DNA from: an uncultured Bacilli bacterium | GTDB lineage: Bacteria > Bacillota_I > Bacilli_A > RF39 > UBA660 | Length of the DNA: 17,227 nt | Direction of reading: 5' to 3' | Assembly: GCA_910585915.1 (NCBI GenBank) | Contig: CAJUGF010000019.1 | Span: forward strand, 6,079-23,305 | In this document: positions 1-7,857 of the stretch, piece after piece | Layout of the letters: the number at the start of each line of letters is the position of its first letter | Position numbering within the stretch: the first letter of the stretch is position 1 | Position numbers and translations under genes: made by a program | Notes under the pieces: generated by a model | The model's database searches: none | The model's input: only the letters and a program-made list of their open reading frames with translations | What the model was told of the DNA's origin: nothing

Positions 1-43
1 ACCGAGATCTACACTCTTTCCCTACACGACGCTCTTCCGATCT
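1..43 (+). other. Illumina TruSeq P5 adapter remnant (artefact)
   Basis: The contig begins with the 3' part of the standard Illumina TruSeq universal (P5) adapter, including ACACTCTTTCCCTACACGAC followed by GCTCTTCCGATCT. It ends exactly at base 43, where AT-rich genomic sequence starts. It is library-preparation sequence, not genome, and it shows that this is a contig end. Bases next to it may rest on few reads. Confidence 0.98.
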
Positions 44-47
44 TTTA

Positions 48-56
48 TGTTAAAAT
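48..56 (+). promoter_or_regulatory. Extended -10 promoter element
   Basis: TGTTAAAAT matches an extended -10 box (TG-n-TAnAAT) lying 26 bases before the first start codon. The -35 region, if there is one, is lost under the adapter. It would drive the plus-strand cluster that follows. Confidence 0.4.
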
Positions 57-83
57 GTTTATAGATGAGAGGAGTTTAGAAAT

Positions 84-323
84 GTGCTATTAGTTAAGAC
101 AATTGATTTGTGGACGAAACAGTGTAAGAATCATTATGTGTTTTTTAATGAGGCTTTTTATGGTAATTTTGCAAGTGATAAATATGAATTGTTAACTAAT
201 ACGAAGAAATTTGAAATTGAACATCGTTGTGGTTTTATTAACATAATAAAAACAAGACTAATTCCAATTCAAGAGAATTCAGATTTGACGAAAAAAAATA
301 AAAAAAAGAATCTAGGTGATTGA
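84..323 (+). CDS. Small hypothetical protein
   Basis: 79 aa, not recognised. It is a basic protein ending in a lysine-rich tail (KKNKKKNLGD), with no signal peptide or membrane segment. The frame opens with GTG at 84, nine bases after GGAG (71-74). An ATG at 82 sits at a better distance from the same Shine-Dalgarno but reads only three codons before a stop. Either GTG is the real start or one base has been lost just after ATG, next to the adapter-bearing contig end where the sequence is least reliable. Its stop overlaps the ribosome binding site of the next gene (start at 325), so the two are probably co-translated. Confidence 0.45.
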   Translation: MLLVKTIDLWTKQCKNHYVFFNEAFYGNFASDKYELLTNTKKFEIEHRCGFINIIKTRLIPIQENSDLTKKNKKKNLGD

Positions 324-324
324 T

Positions 325-1113
325 ATGGAAAAATATTTAAGAAATGAAATTTATGAATTAAAGCGAGATAATTTTGAACAGTTTTGTTTCATGTTACGTT
401 ATACATTAAATAATTGGCTTTCAAGTGGGATTCAATATGGTTTTTTTCATCCCATTACGAAGAAAAATTATCGCGTGTTTGAGGATTATTTAAAAATTTT
501 GAAAGAGGAGAATCTTTATTTAAATTTGCTGCTTCAAAATGAATTAACTTTTGAAAGTGGACAGGTTTTTCACTTTTTGGATTTACTGGATGAAAAGAAT
601 GATGAAACGATGATGTATTTTTATCAAACTTTAGATGATTTTGGAGATTTTATTTCTTTTGGTGGAGAAGAGTATCGGTTTCATTATCCAAAACGAGATT
701 TTAAATTTATTACAGAAAATAAAGATTTTCAAAATGAATTAACCCGTCTTATTTTGGGAGCTAATGTATTACAAGAGTATTACACATTTGGTGATTCTTT
801 TTGGCGTTATTTAAATCCAAGAACTACTGTTTTGAATGAAATTATAAATGATAATGCATCTTACTTTTATGGTGTGTATCTTAAAATTAGTGAAGATCGA
901 ATTTTAAGAGATATTAAAATGATCGTTCCACAGATGGATAGTTTGGAGACACTTTTAATTAATGTTCATGAGGTAAATTATGCATATGCGTTATATCAAA
1001 AAATGAATCAACCATTTGAAGACTTGGATTATGAGTTTTATGCAAAACAAGCAGAGCAAGAGTTTATGGAGCAGTGTTTTTATCGAAAACGAAAGCAGCT
1101 ATTTGGAGATTAA
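325..1113 (+). CDS. Conserved hypothetical protein, unknown function
   Basis: 262 aa from ATG 325, chosen over GTG 316 because AGGTGA (314-319) lies five bases ahead of it. The protein is rich in Tyr, Phe, Asp and Glu, with no signal peptide, membrane helix or motif I can name. It looks soluble and largely helical, with an aromatic-rich middle region. It follows the small gene ending at 323 almost without a gap and is 18 bases ahead of a metallo-beta-lactamase-fold gene, so it is probably the second gene of a four-gene plus-strand transcription unit. No function is proposed. Confidence 0.75.
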   Translation: MEKYLRNEIYELKRDNFEQFCFMLRYTLNNWLSSGIQYGFFHPITKKNYRVFEDYLKILKEENLYLNLLLQNELTFESGQVFHFLDLLDEKNDETMMYFYQTLDDFGDFISFGGEEYRFHYPKRDFKFITENKDFQNELTRLILGANVLQEYYTFGDSFWRYLNPRTTVLNEIINDNASYFYGVYLKISEDRILRDIKMIVPQMDSLETLLINVHEVNYAYALYQKMNQPFEDLDYEFYAKQAEQEFMEQCFYRKRKQLFGD

Positions 1114-1131
1114 GAAAAATAGGAGGTAATC

Positions 1132-2007
1132 ATGGAACTTATTCAAGTAGGAAAAAATACTTATTATATAAAGAATAATACAAATATAGGAGTTTATTGC
1201 ATTAATGATCATGAAGTTTATTTAATTGATACAGGAAATGATAAAGATGCAGGAAAGAAGATTTTAAAGATAATAGATGAACATGGATGGGTTATAAAAG
1301 GTATTATTAATACCCATTCCAATGCTGATCATATCGGAGGAAATGAAGTAATTCAAAAAAGAAGTGGCTGTGAAGTACTTTCCTATGGTCGTGAGAAAAG
1401 TTTTATAGAATATCCAGATTTTGAATCAACTTTGCTTTATGGTGGATTTCCTTTTGCGGATTTAAGAAATAAATTTTTGATGGCTAAATCAAGTGCTGTT
1501 AAAGATATTGAGGGAAATTTGCCTGAGGGACTTTGTTATTTTTCTTTGAAAGGACATTTTGTTGATATGATTGGGATAAAAACTTCAGATGATGTTTATT
1601 TTCTTGGAGATGCATTGTTTTCTTTAGAAACGATTTCTAAGTATGGGGTCTTTTTTCTTTATGATGTGAAATCCTTTTTGGGGACTTTAGAATTTTTAAA
1701 AACACTTGAAGGAAAACTTTTTATTCCGAGTCATGTGGAAGCTCTGGCGAGTTTAGATGAAATTATTTTAGAAAATGGTAAAAAGGTAAAGGAGATTTCT
1801 CAGGTGGTTTGTTCTTTTTGTGAGTCATGTCATACTTTTGAAGAGATTTTAGCTCATGTTTTTGAACATTATAATTTGTCTATGAATATGAATCAGTATG
1901 TACTTATAGGGAGCACAATTCGTTCTTATTTATCTTATTTGTATGAAACTGGGAAGCTTTCATATGAATTTATAAATTATCAAATGATATGGAAAACAAT
2001 AGAATAG
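1132..2007 (+). CDS. MBL-fold metallo-hydrolase with HSNADH motif
   Basis: 291-aa metallo-beta-lactamase-fold hydrolase, cytoplasmic. The N-terminal half shows LIDTG (31-35), the metal motif THSNADHIGG (61-70), a third-ligand region SLKGHFVDMIG (H142), the bridging aspartate in FLGDALF (D160) and IPSHVE near residue 200. The classical HxHxDH motif is HxNxDH here: the second His is Asn64, as I recall for a Firmicutes subgroup, so the first metal site may be altered. Residues after about 215 form a helical tail typical of this subgroup. AGGAGG (1121-1126) is five bases before ATG. It lies nine bases upstream of a second MBL-fold gene of another subfamily. The substrate cannot be told from the sequence. 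Confidence 0.85.
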   Translation: MELIQVGKNTYYIKNNTNIGVYCINDHEVYLIDTGNDKDAGKKILKIIDEHGWVIKGIINTHSNADHIGGNEVIQKRSGCEVLSYGREKSFIEYPDFESTLLYGGFPFADLRNKFLMAKSSAVKDIEGNLPEGLCYFSLKGHFVDMIGIKTSDDVYFLGDALFSLETISKYGVFFLYDVKSFLGTLEFLKTLEGKLFIPSHVEALASLDEIILENGKKVKEISQVVCSFCESCHTFEEILAHVFEHYNLSMNMNQYVLIGSTIRSYLSYLYETGKLSYEFINYQMIWKTIE

Positions 2008-2016
2008 AGGTTTTTG

Positions 2017-3141
2017 ATGAAAGAATTTTATTTACAACATTTTGGGTTTCGCCTTTTATGTTATGGGTGTTTAATTTTTCTTCTTTTACTTTTCTTTGTT
2101 TTTCTATTTTTAAGGTTGTGGCCTTCTTTTGGTGGTCATGCAAGTAAAAATCAGAAGGAAGAATATCGGAATCGAGCTAGTAATTATGTGAATGAGAAGT
2201 TTCAAAATGAGAAAGATTTGTCTTTGATGAGTAATTCTTCTAAAGAGAATCATTTTGTTTCTACCAAAGGTAGAAAACCAATGGAGAGTTTACCAACGAT
2301 GAAGCCGAACTTTTTAACGAATCCTAGTGTGGAGGATTTAACTGTTACTTGGTTTGGGCATTCTACTATTTTAATTCAAATGAGTGGGATGAGTATTTTA
2401 GTGGATCCTATTTTTAGTGAATATGCTTCTCCTATCCAATTTGTTGGGCCGAAAAGATTTAGTCATTCTCCAATTAGTATTCATGAGTTACCAAAGATTG
2501 ATGTTGTTTTAATTACTCATGATCATTATGATCATTTGGATTATAAAACTATTCAAGAGATAGATTCTAAAGTTATAAAATATATTGTTCCTTTGGGAGT
2601 AGAAAACCATTTAATACGATGGAAGATAGATGAGGAAAAGATTCATAATATGGCATGGTGGGAAGAATTTGAGATGAATGGTCTTACAATAGCTTGTACA
2701 CCAGCGCAGCATTTTTCTGGAAGAAGTTTAAATGATCAATTTAATACGTTATGGGCGTCTTATGTATTAAAAAATGAGTCTTATACGATTTTTGAAAGCG
2801 GGGATACTGGATTTGGTAATCATTTTGAGGAGATTCATAAGAAGTATGGGGATATGGATTTGGTGATGCTTGATAGTGGGCAATATAATGTGATGTGGGA
2901 AGGGGTACATATGCATCCAGAGGAAGTGATACAAGCAAGTGAGATTCTGCATGCAAGAGTAACTATGCCAATTCATTATGGAGCGTTTGTTTTATCAAAT
3001 CATCCTTGGGATGATGGGTTGGAACGAATCAGTAATATGGCTCCTGCAAGTAGTCGAAATCTTGCTACGCCTATGATTGGGCAAACGATTCGTTATTCTT
3101 CTTCTATTGAGACAGAGGAGTGGTGGAAAGAAATTGATTAG
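2017..3141 (+). CDS. Membrane-anchored UlaG/NAPE-PLD-like MBL-fold hydrolase
   Basis: 374 aa. I start it at ATG 2017, six bases after GAGG, rather than at TTG 2014. One hydrophobic segment (about residues 13-33) should anchor it in the membrane, followed by a polar linker to about residue 100 and then a beta-lactamase-like domain. The latter has WFGHST (112-117), ILVDP (127-131), the metal motif THDHYDHLD (H168, H170, D172, H173), H232 in TPAQHFSGR, D263 in ESGDTG and H320 in MPIHYGAF. This pattern is that of the UlaG / N-acyl-phosphatidylethanolamine phospholipase D-like family (COG2220). All metal ligands are present. The substrate is unknown. Nine bases separate it from the preceding MBL gene. 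Confidence 0.88.
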   Translation: MKEFYLQHFGFRLLCYGCLIFLLLLFFVFLFLRLWPSFGGHASKNQKEEYRNRASNYVNEKFQNEKDLSLMSNSSKENHFVSTKGRKPMESLPTMKPNFLTNPSVEDLTVTWFGHSTILIQMSGMSILVDPIFSEYASPIQFVGPKRFSHSPISIHELPKIDVVLITHDHYDHLDYKTIQEIDSKVIKYIVPLGVENHLIRWKIDEEKIHNMAWWEEFEMNGLTIACTPAQHFSGRSLNDQFNTLWASYVLKNESYTIFESGDTGFGNHFEEIHKKYGDMDLVMLDSGQYNVMWEGVHMHPEEVIQASEILHARVTMPIHYGAFVLSNHPWDDGLERISNMAPASSRNLATPMIGQTIRYSSSIETEEWWKEID

Positions 3142-3182
3142 GAGAATTTAATGAAAATGTTAAGAAGAAGGAAGGTATTATT

Positions 3183-3469
3183 TTGACGACTAAAGAATAT
3201 AAAGATTTTATTTTAGAGAGAATTGAACTGCCAATTTTGGCTAAGCCAATGATGGGGGGGTATTTGTTTTATTATGAAAATGTTTTATTTGGTGGTATTA
3301 TACAAATGATAATTTTTTAATAAAGAAAACAAAGAGTAATGGACAGTTTTCTTTATCTGAGGATATACCTTACCAAGGTGGAAAGCCAATGTATTTGATT
3401 GAGGATTTTGAGAGTGTGGCTTTATTAAAAGAAATCATTGTAGAAACTTGTAATGATTTAAAAAAATGA
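3183..3469 (+). pseudogene. TfoX N-terminal-domain protein, frameshifted
   Basis: Two adjoining frames together encode a protein of about 95 aa of the TfoX-N type. The first, from TTG 3183, gives AKPMMGGYLFYYENVLFGGII and then runs into TAA at 3318-3320. The second, entering near 3305, gives NDNFLIKKTKSNGQFSL and later GGKPMYLIEDFESVALLKEI, ending at TGA 3467-3469. The MMGGYLFY and GKPMYL blocks are the family's characteristic parts. One base is missing around 3303-3305. TTG 3183 follows AAGGAAGG by seven bases. An 11-codon ORF at 3151-3186 overlaps it by TTGA and could couple translation. It is either a pseudogene or an indel error in the assembly. Confidence 0.65.
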
Positions 3470-3490
3470 GTTTCGTGATTTCTTTTTTCT

Positions 3491-3499
3491 TGATATAAT
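3491..3499 (+). promoter_or_regulatory. Extended -10 promoter for miaB
   Basis: TGATATAAT is a perfect extended -10 box (TG-n-TATAAT) ending 21 bases before the miaB start. No good -35 is visible at 16-18 bases upstream, which is acceptable for an extended -10. It lies after the broken TfoX-N gene, so miaB can be transcribed independently of the upstream cluster. Confidence 0.55.
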
Positions 3500-3520
3500 A
3501 CAAAAAGATTAAAAGGACGG

Positions 3521-4942
3521 ATGGATATGAATTTACCAGATATGAAAAAAGCAAAAGTAAGGGGAGAAGAAGTTATTGGATATTATGAAAATGAAAATGT
3601 CACTTCTAAACAATTTCAAGGAAAGAAATATTTTATTCGTACTTATGGATGTCAGATGAATGTACATGATTCAGAAGAGATTTGTGCCGCAGTAGAAAAT
3701 TTAGGTTTTTCTAAAGTTGAAGTATTAGAGGAAGCAGATTTAGCAATTTTGAATACTTGTGCGATTCGAGAAAATGCTCATGATAAAGTGTATGGGTATC
3801 TAGGAAGACTGAAACATTTAAAAAGAGAAAAACCTGAATTAATGATTGCGATTGGTGGTTGTATGCCACAGCAAGAGAATGTTACAGAAGAATTGATGAA
3901 AAAACATCCTTATGTGGATATTGTTTTTGGAACTCATAATATTAATGAGTTATCTAAAATGATTTTAGAGCATGTAAAAAAACAAGAAATTGAAGTTTAT
4001 AGTATTGAAGGAAATGTTTATGAGAATGTTTTATATAAAAGAGATTCTTCGATTACAGCATGGGTAAATATTATGTATGGCTGTGATAAGTTTTGTACTT
4101 ATTGTATTGTGCCATATACAAGAGGGCGTCAACGTAGTAGAAAAATGGATGATATTTTAAAAGAAGTCCAATCTTTAAAGAATCAAGGGTATATGGAAGT
4201 AACTTTACTTGGGCAAAATGTAAATGCTTATGGAAAAGATTTAGAAAATCCAATTTCTTTTGCAGTACTTTTAGAACAAGTTGCTCTTATAGGAATTCCT
4301 AGAGTGCGATTTGTAACAAGTCATCCTTGGGATTTTACGGATGAGATGATTGATATTATTTCGAAATATGATAATATTATGCCTTATATTCATTTGCCTT
4401 TACAATCTGGTTCTAGTCGTATTTTGAAGTTAATGGGTCGAAGATATACTAAAGAAGAGTATTTGACTTTGTTTCAAAAAATGAAGGAGCAAATTCCCAA
4501 TGTGGCGATTACGACAGATATTATTGTTGGATTTCCTGGAGAAACGGAAGATGATTTTTTCGATACTTTGGATGTCGTAAAACAATGTCAATATGATGGA
4601 GCATTCACTTTTATTTTTAGTCCTAGGGAAGGAACTCCAGCTAGTAAGATGAAAGATGAACTTTCATTATCTATTAAAGAAGAAAGACTTCATCGTTTGA
4701 ATGAACTTGTGAATGCTTCTTCCAATTTAAAGAATCAAGCATATGTGGGAAAAGTAGTAGATGTTTTGATTCAAGGAGTGAGTGAGAAAGATCAAAATAA
4801 GGTATTTGGTTATACAGAAACGATGAAACTTGTAAATGTTATAGCAGATAAGGATACGATTGGAACTATTATTCCAGTTCGTATTACGGATGCGAAGAGT
4901 TTTAGTTTGGATGGGGAAGCTGAATATTCAAAAAATAATTAG
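3521..4942 (+). CDS. miaB: tRNA-2-methylthio-N6-dimethylallyladenosine synthase MiaB
   Basis: 473-aa radical SAM methylthiotransferase. It adds the 2-methylthio group to i6A37 of tRNAs reading UNN codons, using two [4Fe-4S] clusters. The N-terminal MTTase domain carries the auxiliary-cluster cysteines C44 (TYGCQMN), C80 (LNTCAIRENA) and C114 (GGCMPQ). The radical SAM domain has CxxxCxxC at C188, C192 and C195 in MYGCDKFCTYCIVPYTRGR. The C-terminal ~65 residues fit a TRAM RNA-binding domain. The length is normal. AAGGA (3513-3517) precedes ATG 3521; an in-frame ATG at 3527 is an equally possible start. The ADP-ribosyltransferase gene follows after nine bases and is probably co-transcribed. Confidence 0.95.
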   Translation: MDMNLPDMKKAKVRGEEVIGYYENENVTSKQFQGKKYFIRTYGCQMNVHDSEEICAAVENLGFSKVEVLEEADLAILNTCAIRENAHDKVYGYLGRLKHLKREKPELMIAIGGCMPQQENVTEELMKKHPYVDIVFGTHNINELSKMILEHVKKQEIEVYSIEGNVYENVLYKRDSSITAWVNIMYGCDKFCTYCIVPYTRGRQRSRKMDDILKEVQSLKNQGYMEVTLLGQNVNAYGKDLENPISFAVLLEQVALIGIPRVRFVTSHPWDFTDEMIDIISKYDNIMPYIHLPLQSGSSRILKLMGRRYTKEEYLTLFQKMKEQIPNVAITTDIIVGFPGETEDDFFDTLDVVKQCQYDGAFTFIFSPREGTPASKMKDELSLSIKEERLHRLNELVNASSNLKNQAYVGKVVDVLIQGVSEKDQNKVFGYTETMKLVNVIADKDTIGTIIPVRITDAKSFSLDGEAEYSKNN

Positions 4943-4951
4943 GAGAGTTTT

Positions 4952-5734
4952 ATGGAAAAGGGATTTAATCGTGCAACAAATTTAATTTTGCGTTATCTAG
5001 GTGATGAGAAGCTTGCTATGGAGTCATTTGTTTGTGATGCTACTACAAAGAGTTATGTTTCTTTTACAGATGAAGCGATGATTTACGAAGCTATTTCTTC
5101 GTTGGATGAAGAATTTATGAGTCATTTGAGTGAGGAAGAATTGATGATCCTTCGTAGTTATACTGGGTATCATTATAAGGAGATAAATGCTTTGTTACGT
5201 GGTACTTGGAATTATGAGACGAATGGAAAACTTGATGAGGAAACTCGAAAAAAGTATTTTGAATTGTCTCAACAAATTAAAAAAATTTTGTTGAAATACC
5301 CAAGTCCTTGCTTTCCTTTTGTTACTTATCGTGGAGTGAATGTATCGGCGTTTTCAAAGTATGGTATTACCTCGATACAAGACATCATTTTTATGAAAGA
5401 GCGATATATGTATGAAGAAGGTTTTACAAGTACTTCTTTACTTTCTGATACCAGTTATTTTGGGAAAGATTTGGAAACAGGAATTGATTATAATGTTCAA
5501 ATTCAATATTTAATTTGTGAAAATGAAGTGGATGGGGCTTTTCTTTTAGGAGATATGACTAGTTTTAGTAAAAATCAAAATGAGTTTTTGATTGAAGCTG
5601 GAAGTTTATCAAAAATTGTTGATGTGAAAATCGATACAGAAAAAAATACTGCAGTATTAGTTGCAGTATTGATTCCGAAAAGAGTTTGGAATTTGAGCGA
5701 AGTTCGTGAAACACAAAATATGAAGTTATCTTAA
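4952..5734 (+). CDS. Probable ADP-ribosyltransferase exoenzyme-type protein (QxE class)
   Basis: 260 aa, cytoplasmic (no signal peptide). The layout is that of the ADP-ribosyltransferase exoenzyme family (R-S-E class). An N-terminal helical part includes LRSYTGYHYKEINALLRG (67-84), close to the 'YTG..Y..IN..LRG' lead-in of clostridial and phage ARTs. The catalytic residues follow: R127 in TYRGVN, the STS motif at 160-162 in GFTSTSLL, and Q209-N210-E211 in KNQNEFLIEAG. The last matches the ARTT QxE signature, which in C3-like enzymes goes with Asn rather than Arg modification. NAD would be the donor; the target is unknown. AGGAG precedes ATG 4952, nine bases after miaB. Its stop is four bases from the stop of convergent gerAB. 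Codon use resembles the neighbours. Confidence 0.75.
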   Translation: MEKGFNRATNLILRYLGDEKLAMESFVCDATTKSYVSFTDEAMIYEAISSLDEEFMSHLSEEELMILRSYTGYHYKEINALLRGTWNYETNGKLDEETRKKYFELSQQIKKILLKYPSPCFPFVTYRGVNVSAFSKYGITSIQDIIFMKERYMYEEGFTSTSLLSDTSYFGKDLETGIDYNVQIQYLICENEVDGAFLLGDMTSFSKNQNEFLIEAGSLSKIVDVKIDTEKNTAVLVAVLIPKRVWNLSEVRETQNMKLS

Positions 5735-5738
5735 ACAA

Positions 5739-6782
5739 TTAATTTTTGGCAGTTTGCTTTTTTCTTGTGCGCAGATGATAATACAAAAGAAGAAGGATTA
5801 GTATTATTTCGAATCCACCTAGAACGAGTGGTAAGAAAGTATACATTTCTAATTCAAGGTAATAGATTTCTCCTAAGTAAATTACTAGGAAATATAATAA
5901 AACAAGAACGATAAAGAAGAAAATGTTTTTTTTCTTTTCTGGCAATATTATTTTTACATTGTTAGCACTAATCGCAAGTGTCATAAAAACATCTAAAATC
6001 CAGGTGATACTTACAATGTTTTCTACTTTTTCTAAAAATTGAAATACTTTTATTTTTTTTAAAATCATGTATTCTGGATAACGGTAAATTTGAATTAAGT
6101 TTGGTCCTAATACTGCTATGATTAGAACTCCTATTATAATAATGGTTCCTGTTGAAAGTAAGTATTTGCGAATTAATTTGTTGTCTTCCATTGGAGCATT
6201 TAGTAAAAGTAAAAATGGGGATGAGGTATAGAAGGCAAAGAATAAAGTCGTTTTAATCATATCTATAGTGCTTTGTGTCATGATTGGTAGGAATTTATCT
6301 GTAGTTCCATAAGGGATTAAAATGATCATAGAGAATATGACAATCGTTAGAGATACTGGCATAAATATTTCTGCTATTCTTCCAACAGTACTCCAACTTT
6401 TTCTGGTAATTCGATAAATTAGAAAAAAGAGTGGTAGGAGAATAAATGCAGTTGGAGAATTAATTAAGAAAAAGGATGATGCAAATGTTTCTAAGATAAA
6501 GAAGAGTTGACTTAAAATATAGATATTAAATAAGAAAAAGATACTGAGTATGATATATTTTAATACTTTTTTCTCTTTTAGATATTCTTTTAAAGTCAGA
6601 TCTTTCATTTGTTCTTTTATTTTGGATATTCCATATATAAGTATAATACCTAACATGGTTCCAAGAAGAAAGCAAATCCATGAATCTTTATTGGTTGAAT
6701 AAAGAATAACAGAATATCCGAAACCTAAAAAAAAGGAACGTCCTAAGAAGTATGATAGGGAATATATTTTTCGTTTACTCAT
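5739..6782 (-). CDS. gerAB: Spore germination protein, GerAB/GerB (APC-type) family
   Basis: 347 aa, with about ten hydrophobic segments across its length and a charged tail (HLRTRKKQTAKN). It matches the GerAB/endospore germination permease family of the APC superfamily, the B subunit of germinant receptors in the inner spore membrane, which takes part in germinant recognition. The start ATG 6782 overlaps the end of gerAC by eight bases and has GGTGA six bases upstream, so translation is coupled. It is the last gene of the A-C-B operon and is convergent with the ADP-ribosyltransferase gene, with only four bases between stops. Confidence 0.85.
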   Translation of the reverse strand: MSKRKIYSLSYFLGRSFFLGFGYSVILYSTNKDSWICFLLGTMLGIILIYGISKIKEQMKDLTLKEYLKEKKVLKYIILSIFFLFNIYILSQLFFILETFASSFFLINSPTAFILLPLFFLIYRITRKSWSTVGRIAEIFMPVSLTIVIFSMIILIPYGTTDKFLPIMTQSTIDMIKTTLFFAFYTSSPFLLLLNAPMEDNKLIRKYLLSTGTIIIIGVLIIAVLGPNLIQIYRYPEYMILKKIKVFQFLEKVENIVSITWILDVFMTLAISANNVKIILPEKKKNIFFFIVLVLLYFLVIYLGEIYYLELEMYTFLPLVLGGFEIILILLLLYYHLRTRKKQTAKN

Positions 6783-7857
6783 CTTTTTTCACCTCAAATG
6801 TTTTTCCGTTTTTGTTAATTTTAATTTTGATTTCTGTTTCTAGTTTTAGCTTGTTCCAGTTTTCTAATTCTTTTCTTTTCTTTTGATAATATTTTTTCCT
6901 GATTCCTAAAACATCAGTATTTTCCTTAGTAACAGTATTCCAAAATTCCTTATATTCTTTTTCTAATATTTTTTCATATTTTCTAGCTAATTCTTCATAG
7001 ATTTGGCTTTCGCGAAAATCGTAACCACAAGAGTCTTTGATGACTTCTGCTTTTAAATTGCTCGTAATTTTTAAGGTACTTTCTGTTACTTCTATGTCTG
7101 TTTTTTTATTGTTGTATAAATTAATAATGGTGTATCCTTCTAATTCATTTTCACAAGGAAGATTTAGACGATGATTGGAAGATTCATTATTTAAAACGTT
7201 TAGTATCGCTGCTGATTCGGGAGATAAAATATTGGTTAATTTTCCGCCATCTAATATAGCCATTCCTGCTAGTGTTACCTTATCATCTAAAAGTTCAATG
7301 GCAGTTAGGGCTGGATCAATTCGTTCATCTTCATATTCATCCATAAAATGGTCAAAATCGACTTTTAAACTAATATTTTCATTATATTTGTTGTTTCGAA
7401 TTAGAGAATCGATTTGTTCTGATACAACAGGAGATTCTTTCGTAGTATTTTGAAGAATTTTTTTTGCAGTAGTACCTTTTGCGATGACAGGTGAGAATAT
7501 GTTTCTAATGTATGGTTCTCTTAGCATATAGTCAGCTATGTTTCTAAGTTTTTCTCTAGCTGCATTTTCCCCAACGATTAGTACTTTTAAATGTGAAAGA
7601 TAAGTTTCTTTACTAATGGAATCAGAAGCGTTTTGAAAGGCTTCCACGATTGTTTTTCCAGAACCTTCCACCATATAAGCTTTAAGCATCGGATCTTCGT
7701 TTTTTTGATTGTTTAAAATTTCATAGTTGACGATGTAATTATCATCTTCAAAATCAATGGATATACCTGAGACGATTGCTCGGTCATTTAATTCTTGGTA
7801 GTCGTAACATCCAGTAATCGATAGGAGTATTACTAGTAATAAGATTAATTTTTTCAA
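6775..7857 (-). CDS. gerAC: Spore germination lipoprotein, GerAC family
   Basis: 360 aa. The N-terminus is a type II signal peptide with lipobox SITGC, so Cys17 should be lipidated and the mature protein anchored outside the inner spore membrane. The rest fits the GerAC family (N-terminal YQELNDRAIVSGISID; C-terminal domain ending in GKTFEVKKDE) and forms the C subunit of the germinant receptor. The start is TTG at 7857, overlapping the gerAA stop as TTGA, with GGAG nine bases upstream (complement of 7867-7870). An ATG nearer the SD is out of frame. The length is normal for the family and there is no visible lesion. Confidence 0.9.
   Translation of the reverse strand: MKKLILLLVILLSITGCYDYQELNDRAIVSGISIDFEDDNYIVNYEILNNQKNEDPMLKAYMVEGSGKTIVEAFQNASDSISKETYLSHLKVLIVGENAAREKLRNIADYMLREPYIRNIFSPVIAKGTTAKKILQNTTKESPVVSEQIDSLIRNNKYNENISLKVDFDHFMDEYEDERIDPALTAIELLDDKVTLAGMAILDGGKLTNILSPESAAILNVLNNESSNHRLNLPCENELEGYTIINLYNNKKTDIEVTESTLKITSNLKAEVIKDSCGYDFRESQIYEELARKYEKILEKEYKEFWNTVTKENTDVLGIRKKYYQKKRKELENWNKLKLETEIKIKINKNGKTFEVKKDE

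Noticed and set aside
2741..2976. Minus-strand open frames opposite the second MBL-fold gene
   Set aside because: Short, low-complexity His/Ser/Pro-rich translations lying wholly inside a well-supported plus-strand gene with conserved catalytic motifs. They are shadows, as are similar frames inside miaB, the ger genes, rlmD and abiEii.
84..5734. Mollicutes-type genetic code (TGA = Trp)
   Set aside because: Backbone genes end at sensible family lengths with TAA, TAG or TGA stops, Trp is encoded by TGG, and no in-frame TGA interrupts a conserved domain.
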